NCBI GenBank assembly: GCA_029219125.1
Contig: JAQXSU010000202.1
Span: 1-5,213, forward strand
Length of the DNA stretch: 5,213 nt
Source of the DNA: Bacillota bacterium
GTDB lineage: Bacteria > Bacillota > Clostridia > Peptostreptococcales > Anaerovoracaceae
Direction of reading: 5' to 3'
A program made the translations under genes and the position numbers. How positions within the stretch are numbered: the stretch's first letter is position 1; each line of letters starts with the position of its first letter. The notes under the pieces were generated by a model, which was not told the DNA's origin, searched no databases, and saw only the letters and a program-made list of their open reading frames with translations. Below, in pieces: positions 1 to 3,951 of this stretch.

Positions 1-452
1 GACAGCACATACAGCACTTTTTCTTCCTCCGTATACCATGCGACCCAGCCATCCTCTGCGGCAGGAACTTCCGCTTCAGAAGTCTTTTCTGCACGGCAGG
101 TATATGTTTCTCCCGCCAGTGTAAAATCTGCCTCCACCGCATCTCCGCCATCGCAGATTTCGTAGGTCGCCGCTTCTGCCTCCTCCGGCAGAAGCAGGCG
201 GAATCCCAGTGCCGCAATGTCTTCCATGGTTACAGGCTTTTCATCATCACGGAGTTTTCCGCCTGCAGCAATACCCGCTGCTACCAGACAGATGCAGGCC
301 GCCGCTGCAATACTGCGCCGCAGCCAGACCCGGCGGCTTCTGCCGGCAGAGAATCCGGCTGAAGCTGGTCTGGCGGCAGGTTCTGCATAGGCTTCCTCCA
401 GAAATTCATCCTCGATTCCATTCATAAAACGCTGAAACAGATCCTGCTTCAT
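1..452 (-). CDS. Single-pass membrane protein, putative anti-sigma partner (3' end outside window)
   Basis: The reading frame starts at ATG 452-450 and stays open to the window edge, giving 150 complete codons; the C-terminus is missing. The start overlaps the stop of the sigma factor gene as ATGA, so the two are probably translationally coupled. Residues 1-46 are a charged cytoplasmic segment ending in an Arg-rich stretch (RSRRVWLRR). Residues 47-65 form one Ala-rich hydrophobic helix (SIAAAACICLVAAGIAAGG), and the remainder would be outside the cell. The outer part (LGFRLLLPEEAE..., then DFTLAGETYTCRAEKT at about 109-124) resembles small extracytoplasmic domains found beside clostridial sigma factors, a resemblance from memory only. 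The HxxxCxxC zinc anti-sigma motif is absent from the cytoplasmic part. The anti-sigma or sensor role is inferred from gene order and topology and is not proven. Confidence 0.75.
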   Translation of the reverse strand, partial: MKQDLFQRFMNGIEDEFLEEAYAEPAARPASAGFSAGRSRRVWLRRSIAAAACICLVAAGIAAGGKLRDDEKPVTMEDIAALGFRLLLPEEAEAATYEICDGGDAVEADFTLAGETYTCRAEKTSEAEVPAAEDGWVAWYTEEEKVLYVL

Positions 453-1012
453 ATGGAAATTCCCTCCTTTGCCAGTGTATCCCGCAGCTTGGCACGGCTG
501 CGGAACAGCGATGACTTCACTGCCTCTTCACTGCAGCCGCAGCTTTCTGCAATTTCCTTCACGCTCTCTCCATACCAGTACCGCCGCACGAAATAAATTC
601 TCGCATTTCGGTTCAGTCCTCTCAGAAAGCGGTTGAGCAGCTTGTGAAACGCTTCCTCTTCCAGCATCTCTGCTGAGGCAGCTGTCTGGCCCAGTTCCCC
701 TTCCAGTTCCTCAAATGCCTCTGTCAATGCGGAATTTCTCCGGTCTGCCGTGTTGTATGCGTACCGGTCCAGTGCCAGATTTCTGGCGATCCGGGCAATA
801 TATGCCTTCAGGGACGCCGGTCTTCCGGGTGGAATGGACCGCCACAGCCGCAGCCAGGTGTCTGTCACGCATTCCTCAATGTCGCGTGCATCGCTTAGAA
901 TCCGTCCCGCCACAGCCGCACAAAGACCCCCGTATTTCTTTCTCACCTGCTCCAGTGCTATCTCAGATCGCTGAAAAAACAGTGCAATGATTTTTTCATC
1001 TTCCATGTACAT
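449..1012 (-). CDS. RNA polymerase sigma-70 family (ECF-like) sigma factor
   Basis: This 187-aa protein has the two-domain layout of small alternative sigma factors. Region 2 covers about residues 20-90: DARDIEECVTDTWLRLWRSIP at 41-61 is the core-binding and -10-recognising helix set, and LKAYIARIARNLALDRYAY at 68-86 follows. A Glu-rich linker spans about 95-120. Region 4 covers about 124-182, with a helix-turn-helix in SVKEIAESCGCSEEAVKSSL and RSRAKLRDTL for -35 recognition. Its length is usual for the family. The first ATG (1012) is preferred because AAGGGG lies 13 bases upstream; the ATG two codons later is further from any such site. It is the first gene of a pair with the membrane protein whose start overlaps its stop. 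Regulation could be autogenous through the ECF-like promoter at 1044-1070. No terminator is visible after the upstream regulator gene, so some readthrough from it is possible. The specific regulon cannot be told from sequence. Confidence 0.92.
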   Translation of the reverse strand: MYMEDEKIIALFFQRSEIALEQVRKKYGGLCAAVAGRILSDARDIEECVTDTWLRLWRSIPPGRPASLKAYIARIARNLALDRYAYNTADRRNSALTEAFEELEGELGQTAASAEMLEEEAFHKLLNRFLRGLNRNARIYFVRRYWYGESVKEIAESCGCSEEAVKSSLFRSRAKLRDTLAKEGISI

Positions 1013-1043
1013 GCGCTTTCATTTACCCCTTTTCATCTCTTAT

Positions 1044-1070
1044 GACGCCGACTCATGCAATTTGGTTTCG
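1044..1070 (-). promoter_or_regulatory. Candidate ECF-type promoter of the sigma factor gene
   Basis: On the minus strand CGAAAC (1070-1065) is followed after 17 bases by CGTC (1047-1044). This resembles the bipartite GAAAC ... CGTC/CGTA pattern recognised by ECF sigma factors. Transcription would begin near 1036, leaving a leader of about 25 bases that includes the AAGGGG ribosome site (1031-1026). There is no good sigma-A promoter in the 69-bp gap. Self-recognition by the encoded sigma factor is an inference; the motif is short and could be chance. Confidence 0.35.
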
Positions 1071-1081
1071 TCTGTTTCATA

Positions 1082-1741
1082 TTATTTCAGAAAAAATTCA
1101 TTTTTTCTGCACTCCAGCACCCCTTCGTTTCGAAGCTTGCTGAGCTCTGCCGAAAGCCCGCTCCGGTCCACCTCCAGGTAGTCGGCCAGTTCCTGCCGGT
1201 CATAGGGGATGGTAAAGCGGCTGCTCCCGGCTGCCTTAGCCTGCATCAGCAGATACGTCATCAGCTTGTCTCTGGTGGTTCGCTTCGAAGTGATCTCGAT
1301 CTTCTGATGAAATACCAGATTCTTCGCAGCGACAATCTGCAGCAAATTGAAGATCAGCCTGCTGTGAAACTCGCATGCGTTGGTACAGGATGTGGTCAGC
1401 CGCCGACAGTCAAAAAGCATATATGTGCAGTCTTCCGACGCTGCCACACTGATCGGAAGTGCCTCCAGACCGGCACACGCAAAAGACTCTCCGAACAGAT
1501 CCCCCGCTTCAATCCGGGCCAGGATGGTTCGGTTTCCGAAATAATCTTCCCGGATGATCTGCCCGCTGCCGGAAAGCATCAGCCCCATATACCGGGCCGG
1601 CTCGCCCTCCCGAAAGATCATCTCCCCTCTGGCTGCCGAAACCGTCCGGGCACCCAGACAGGAAACCATGGCAGACAGATTTTGCGCAGAAATGCCTTCA
1701 AACAATGGACAGGCTTGCAAAATTTCTTCACTTTTTTTCAT
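1082..1741 (-). CDS. Crp/Fnr-family transcriptional regulator
   Basis: The protein is 219 aa from the chosen start. Residues about 10-115 form a cyclic-nucleotide-binding-like beta barrel (CPLFEGIS opening, GEMIFREGEPARYMGLMLSG, then AGDLFGES). A long dimerisation helix lies around 125-150, and a winged helix-turn-helix near 178-211 contains YDRQELADYLEVDRSGLSAE. The start is ATG 1741: the ATG at 1753 has no ribosome site, whereas GGAGAAG (1751-1745) sits 6 bases before 1741. The true FNR N-terminal cysteine cluster is absent, so an oxygen-labile [4Fe-4S] sensor is not indicated. However, C89, C105, C112, C119 and C123 are clustered in the barrel and the following helix and might sense a ligand, metal or thiol state. 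The gene is divergent from the flavoprotein/Fe-S operon and shares one palindromic operator with it, so that operon is the likely target. The ligand is unknown. Confidence 0.9.
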   Translation of the reverse strand: MKKSEEILQACPLFEGISAQNLSAMVSCLGARTVSAARGEMIFREGEPARYMGLMLSGSGQIIREDYFGNRTILARIEAGDLFGESFACAGLEALPISVAASEDCTYMLFDCRRLTTSCTNACEFHSRLIFNLLQIVAAKNLVFHQKIEITSKRTTRDKLMTYLLMQAKAAGSSRFTIPYDRQELADYLEVDRSGLSAELSKLRNEGVLECRKNEFFLK

Positions 1742-1755
1742 ATTCTTCTCCATTT

Positions 1756-1771
1756 TGTTGAAAATTCAACA
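1756..1771. promoter_or_regulatory. Palindromic operator, likely Crp/Fnr-family site
   Basis: TGTTGAA-AA-TTCAACA is a perfect 7-bp inverted repeat with a 2-bp centre. Its TTGA...TCAA core matches the half-site style of FNR-type regulators. It is the best palindrome in the divergent region and lies 15 bases before the preferred regulator start. It falls at roughly +8 to +23 of the regulator promoter, fitting autorepression. It is centred near -41.5 of the rightward start site predicted from TATACT, fitting class II activation. Binding by the adjacent regulator is inferred. Confidence 0.72.
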
Positions 1772-1785
1772 TACAGTATGGTATC

Positions 1786-1814
1786 ATTATAGTATACTCT
1801 ATCCAGAAAGTCAA
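1786..1814 (-). promoter_or_regulatory. Sigma-A promoter of the Crp/Fnr regulator gene
   Basis: On the minus strand TTGACT (1814-1809) and TATAAT (1791-1786) are separated by exactly 17 bp, a near-consensus housekeeping promoter. The start site would be near 1779, giving a short leader that carries the whole operator and then GGAGAAG. Its -35 lies next to the ribosome site of the divergent gene, and its -10 abuts the rightward -10, so the two promoters probably compete for polymerase. Confidence 0.8.
1793..1798 (+). promoter_or_regulatory. Probable -10 element of the flavoprotein/Fe-S operon promoter
   Basis: TATACT matches the sigma-A -10 consensus at five of six positions and has no recognisable -35 at the right distance; the operator occupies the upstream position instead. 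A start near 1805 would put the operator centre (1763.5) at -41.5. Alternatives that overlap the operator are TTCAAC (1765-1770) with TATAGT (1788-1793), 17-bp spacer, and TTGAAA (1758-1763) with TATCAT (1782-1787), 18-bp spacer. Under those alternatives the regulator would repress rather than activate. Confidence 0.5.
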
Positions 1815-1830
1815 AGGGAGGATATCCACA

Positions 1831-2328
1831 ATGAGAAGAATCGACAGAGAAATGCCTGCAGAATTTGCTTATGATGTGACAGACCGGTGCGAATATGCCA
1901 TGCTTTCCTTGACAGATCCGGAGGGTCTGCCTTACGGCCTGCCGATCACCATCGTACGGGAGGAAAACACCATCTATTTTCACTGTGCCAGAGACGGCTT
2001 CAAGATCCAGTGCCTGCGTGCAAACCCCCATGTCTGCCTGGCCTGCGTCTGCGATACTCATATCATTGAAGAAAAATTCACCACGGAATTTGCCTCGGCG
2101 ATTCTGCGGGGAACCGCATCGGAGGTAACCGACGATGCTGAAAAGATCCACGCCCTGCAGCTTTTGTGTCAGCGCCATACCCCTGCCGGTATGGATGGCT
2201 TTGAGGATGCTGTGGCCAGGAGCCTTCATCGAACTGCTGTCTGGAAAATAGAAATTTCAGATATCACCGGCAAACGGAAGAAATATGACAGCTCCGGCGA
2301 AGAAATGAAATTCGGAAGAGAGGAATAG
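1831..2328 (+). CDS. NimA-like / pyridoxamine 5'-phosphate oxidase-family flavoprotein
   Basis: The 165-aa protein has the signature of the FMN-binding split-barrel family (COG3467-like, which includes NimA nitroimidazole-resistance proteins). It opens with MRRIDREM, then EYAMLSLTDPEGLPYGLPIT at 21-40 (first strands) and TIYFHCARDGFKIQCLRANP at 47-66, which carries the conserved His51 and the G-x-K loop. FTTEFASAILRGTA follows at 83-96, and an EK..AL..L helix near 104-112. Length is typical. A cytosolic redox role with bound FMN or a related cofactor is expected, but the substrate cannot be read from sequence and true pyridoxine phosphate oxidase activity is unlikely for this subgroup. The start has GGGAGG (1816-1821) 9 bases upstream. 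The gene is first in an operon with the Fe-S protein, 4 bases downstream, and is divergent from the Crp/Fnr regulator. Cysteines are numerous (C20, C52, C61, C69, C72, C74, C113), which is notable for 165 residues. Confidence 0.88.
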   Translation: MRRIDREMPAEFAYDVTDRCEYAMLSLTDPEGLPYGLPITIVREENTIYFHCARDGFKIQCLRANPHVCLACVCDTHIIEEKFTTEFASAILRGTASEVTDDAEKIHALQLLCQRHTPAGMDGFEDAVARSLHRTAVWKIEISDITGKRKKYDSSGEEMKFGREE

Positions 2329-2332
2329 AACA

Positions 2333-3097
2333 ATGAAAAGAAAGATCATTAAGATAGATGAAAGCAAATGCAACGGCTGCGGTCTGTGTGCCGCTGCCTG
2401 CCATGAAGGTGCCATCGGCATGGTGGATGGCGTGGCCAGACTCCTGCGGGAGGATTACTGTGACGGCCTGGGCGACTGCCTGCCGGCATGTCCTACCGGC
2501 GCCATCACCTTCGAAGAACGTGAGGCCCTGGCCTATGATGAAGAAGCGGTCCGCCGGGCACAGGCCGCAGCAAAAGTCGGAACACAGTCCCCAGCCGGCA
2601 ATACAGCCGGAAATGGCACCGCACCGGATGTGCTCCCATGCGGCTGCCCGGGAAGTCAGTCCCGTATCCTGCACAGAGAAAGCACACCGGTCTCCGAACC
2701 ACCGGCTTCCTGCGTCACAGCTGCAGCTCCTGCGGTCAGCCGGCTTTCTCAGTGGCCGGTGCAGATCAAGCTGGTTCCGGTAAACGCACCGTACTTCCAT
2801 GGTGCGGATCTGCTCATCGCAGCGGACTGTACTGCTTATGCCTATGGAAACTTCCACGAAGAGTTCATCCGGGGCCGGATCACCCTCGTTGGCTGTCCGA
2901 AACTGGATGAAGGCGATTACACGGAAAAGCTGACCTCCATCATCGCCTCCAACGACATCAAAAGTGTTACGATTGTCCGCATGGAAGTGCCATGCTGCGG
3001 CGGCATCGAAATGGCAGCCCGCCGCGCGCTGCAGGCCAGCGGTAAATTCATTCCGTGGCAGGTGGTCACCATCTCCACCGACGGACGGAAGCTGTAA
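2333..3097 (+). CDS. Ferredoxin-type Fe-S protein with an unrecognised Cys-containing C-terminal domain
   Basis: Residues 1-60 form a two-cluster ferredoxin domain. The first motif is complete (C13-x2-C16-x2-C19-x3-C23). The second reads C43-x5-C49-x3-C53-P, with Leu46 where the second cysteine normally lies. The pattern therefore suits one [4Fe-4S] cluster (C13, C16, C19, C53) plus a three-cysteine site (C23, C43, C49) that could be [3Fe-4S] or use another ligand. Residues about 61-140 are a Pro/Ala/Ser-rich linker containing a CGCPGS motif (103-108). The C-terminal part, about 141-254, has further cysteines in AADCTAYAYGNFHEEF (164-179), LVGCPKLD (185-192) and MEVPCCGG (217-224). I do not recognise this domain; it looks globular and might bind another metal or cluster. 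No membrane segment or signal peptide is seen. The start has AGAGAGGA 8 bases upstream, and translation is probably linked to the preceding flavoprotein gene. An electron-transfer role with that flavoprotein is inferred from context. Confidence 0.85.
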   Translation: MKRKIIKIDESKCNGCGLCAAACHEGAIGMVDGVARLLREDYCDGLGDCLPACPTGAITFEEREALAYDEEAVRRAQAAAKVGTQSPAGNTAGNGTAPDVLPCGCPGSQSRILHRESTPVSEPPASCVTAAAPAVSRLSQWPVQIKLVPVNAPYFHGADLLIAADCTAYAYGNFHEEFIRGRITLVGCPKLDEGDYTEKLTSIIASNDIKSVTIVRMEVPCCGGIEMAARRALQASGKFIPWQVVTISTDGRKL

Positions 3098-3114
3098 TAC
3101 AGCATCGCATAATC

Positions 3115-3137
3115 AGGCAGTCTTCGGGCTGCCTTTT
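3115..3137 (+). terminator. Rho-independent terminator of the flavoprotein/Fe-S operon
   Basis: AGGCAGTC and GGCTGCCT pair as an 8-bp stem with one G-U pair around a stable UUCG tetraloop closed by C-G, 17 bases after the operon's stop codon. The T run is short (TTTT, then AAATTTT). Its tail overlaps the stop codon of the convergent small gene. The minus strand has no T run after the stem, so termination is likely in the plus direction only. Confidence 0.8.
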
Positions 3138-3399
3138 AAATTTTATACAGTTCCCATCGTGCATCCTTCAAAATATACTTCAGCTCATACCGTACATCCC
3201 GGCCGCAGACGAAACTCTGGCATCGATAGAGAATGAATTCCACACTGCCGAACCGAAGCGGTTCTGACTCCAGAATCTTATCCACGGAAATAGTTTTCAG
3301 AACGCCGCTTCGATCTTCATATCGGAATTTTCTGGGCTCCGGATATTCTCCACGATAAAACACCGCCACCGCTTCCACAGGTCTGGCCACAATCTTCAT
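3136..3399 (-). CDS. Small conserved-looking protein of unknown function, probable LexA-regulated gene
   Basis: This 87-aa protein has no signal peptide or membrane segment and is rich in charged residues and alternating hydrophobics, suggesting a small beta-rich cytosolic fold. Visible segments include MKIVARPVEAVAVFYRGEYP at the start, ISVDKILESEPLRFGS in the middle, EFILYRCQSFVCGRDVRYEL, and an ending WELYKI. I recall similar short clostridial proteins annotated only as hypothetical and can assign no function. The start ATG (3399) has AAAGGGG (3416-3410) 10 bases upstream; other nearby ATGs (3419, 3409) are out of frame. It is a single gene, convergent with the Fe-S operon. The clear promoter upstream contains a perfect LexA box, so expression on DNA damage is likely and a role in the damage response is a reasonable inference. 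The leader would be about 70 bases. Confidence 0.8.
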   Translation of the reverse strand: MKIVARPVEAVAVFYRGEYPEPRKFRYEDRSGVLKTISVDKILESEPLRFGSVEFILYRCQSFVCGRDVRYELKYILKDARWELYKI

Positions 3400-3478
3400 C
3401 TGTCTGCATCCCCTTTCATCCTATGAATGCCCGCCGTCTCAGTACCATCATCGGTCCTTCGGCGAATGCTGTACTGTT

Positions 3479-3507
3479 ATTATAGCGAACATTTGTTCTT
3501 TTTTCAA
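3479..3507 (-). promoter_or_regulatory. Sigma-A promoter of the small gene, with a LexA box in its spacer
   Basis: On the minus strand TTGAAA (3507-3502) and a consensus TATAAT (3484-3479) are separated by 17 bp. The predicted start is near 3472, about 70 bases before the small gene's start codon. The whole spacer is occupied by the GAAC-N4-GTTC palindrome, so a bound repressor would block polymerase directly. Confidence 0.82.
3486..3499. promoter_or_regulatory. LexA (SOS) operator
   Basis: CGAACATTTGTTCT contains GAAC-N4-GTTC, the perfect core of the Bacillus/Clostridia LexA (DinR) box CGAAC-N4-GTTCG, with the leading C also matching. Its placement between the -35 and -10 of a near-consensus promoter is typical of SOS genes. 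The lexA gene itself is not in this window. Confidence 0.78.
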
Positions 3508-3598
3508 GAGTAAATACTTTCCATTGATGATGCCGGATCCTGTGGATTTCCTGTTCTGATGTGTTTTTCTCATCTGGTTTATGGGACTGCTGAGGATT

Positions 3599-3637
3599 CC
3601 CCCTTTTTTTGGTTCACAAAAGTTAAAAAGAAGGGGG
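3599..3637. repeat. Inverted repeat with C5/G5 arms
   Basis: CCCCCTTTTTTT (3599-3610) can pair with AAAAGAAGGGGG (3626-3637) over 12 bp, including one T-G pair, around a 15-base loop. It lacks a following T run on the plus strand, and the minus strand shows none either, so it is not an obvious terminator. It overlaps the first copy of the short direct element. Confidence 0.55.
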
Positions 3638-3668
3638 AGGTGCCGCCTGGAATCGCAGATTTTTTTCG
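3631..3668 (+). repeat. Short element, copy 1
   Basis: This copy begins AAGGGGGAGGTGCC, continues through CCT...ATCGCA and ends ATTTTTTTCG. It aligns with the copy at 3739-3771, sharing AAGGGGG, CC-CCT, ATCGCA and ATTTTT with small gaps. Read in the same frame, both copies give KG-VPP-IA-F peptides (KKGEVPPGIADFFRF here), so they may derive from one coding or repeated ancestor. Confidence 0.4.
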
Positions 3669-3732
3669 ATTTTGATCGGATTATCATCCATAATTTCCAG
3701 TTATTAGTATATTTCTATAAAATTTCTCTTGA

Positions 3733-3840
3733 TTTACAAAGGGGGTTCCCCCTTCTATCGCAATTTTTACGGCCGAATTGAGGAGGTTTGACGAGACTAA
3801 CGCAAAGGTACTGCAAAAGGAACTACGGGTACTGCGATAA
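3733..3840 (+). pseudogene. Possible gene remnant or coding-like fragment
   Basis: A 35-codon frame from just after a TGA (3730) to TAA (3838-3840) reads FTKGVPPSIAIFTAELRR followed by FDETNAKVLQKELRVLR. The end looks like real protein: an amphipathic helix with a seven-residue repeat (VLQKELR then VLR), matching the 21-bp spacing of the GGTACTGC repeat. There is no start codon with a ribosome site, so this would be the tail of a broken gene or part of a dispersed repeat rather than an expressed gene. Chance composition cannot be excluded, and I do not recognise a family with certainty. Confidence 0.25.
3739..3771 (+). repeat. Short element, copy 2, with a perfect G5/C5 palindrome
   Basis: This is the second copy of the element at 3631-3668, with 108 bases between the two starts. 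It begins AAGGGGGTTCCCCCTT (3739-3754), itself a perfect 7-bp inverted repeat around TT, and continues through ATCGCA and ATTTTTACG. In the shared frame it reads TKGVPPSIAIFTAE. Confidence 0.4.
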
Positions 3841-3853
3841 AATACAGGCGAAA

Positions 3854-3895
3854 GGGCTGGCCTGTGAACAAAACGCTCTGTTCACAGGCCAGCCC
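3854..3895 (-). terminator. Strong hairpin terminator of the corrinoid methyltransferase gene
   Basis: Two perfect 17-base arms (plus strand GGGCTGGCCTGTGAACA and its complement) enclose an 8-base loop, 49 bases beyond the stop codon of the minus-strand gene. On that strand the stem is followed by TTTCGCCTGTATTTT, a weak T-rich tail. The long GC-rich stem would also hinder plus-strand transcription. Confidence 0.75.
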
Positions 3896-3911
3896 CATAT
3901 TTTCTCATCTG

Positions 3912-3951
3912 ATTCTTTACTGTTTTATCCCATTCTTTACCGCTTTATCCC
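3912..3951. repeat. 20-bp tandem duplication spanning the corrinoid gene's stop codon
   Basis: Two adjacent units, ATTCTTTACTGTTTTATCCC and ATTCTTTACCGCTTTATCCC, differ at two positions. The second contains the complement of the stop codon TAA (3947-3945) and the last glycine codon of the minus-strand gene; the first lies just beyond it. The protein end is not altered by the duplication, because the stop occurs in the first unit read. Confidence 0.8.

Larger units (their letters stand above)
3508..3853. other. Intergenic stretch without a convincing intact gene
   Basis: Between the SOS promoter and the terminator of the corrinoid gene there is no intact gene I can support. The stretch is AT-rich with islands of G5 and C5. 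It holds an imperfect inverted repeat, two diverged copies of a short element and a short coding-like frame, all listed separately. An 8-bp direct repeat GGTACTGC occurs at 3807 and 3828, 21 bases apart. Open frames here lack a credible start plus ribosome site. It may be decayed mobile or repeated DNA. Confidence 0.5.

Noticed and set aside
1010..1022. An earlier ATG at 1022-1020 as start of the sigma factor
   Set aside because: It is out of frame with the sigma factor; the ATG at 1012 fits the frame.
1082..1741. Oxygen-sensing FNR with an N-terminal [4Fe-4S] cluster
   Set aside because: The N-terminal cysteine triad is missing; only C11 and C28 occur there.
1742..1753. ATG at 1753 as start of the Crp/Fnr regulator
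   Set aside because: It has no ribosome site, while GGAGAAG sits at proper distance before the ATG at 1741. It cannot be excluded entirely.
1055..1792. A 245-codon plus-strand open frame antisense to the Crp/Fnr gene
   Set aside because: It lies opposite a gene with clear domain signatures, has no ribosome site, and its translation looks like a Pro/Arg/His-rich shadow. It also runs through the divergent promoter region.
1738..2857. Minus-strand open frames of 163 and 197 codons opposite the flavoprotein and Fe-S genes
   Set aside because: Both are antisense to recognisable proteins and show no family features or start signals of their own.
3448..3687. A 79-codon minus-strand open frame in the intergenic stretch
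   Set aside because: It would cover the SOS promoter and LexA box and has no ribosome site or recognisable composition.
3599..3754. C5/G5 inverted repeats as terminators or a CRISPR-like array
   Set aside because: There are no T runs after the stems in a useful orientation, and there are only two diverged copies without regular spacers.
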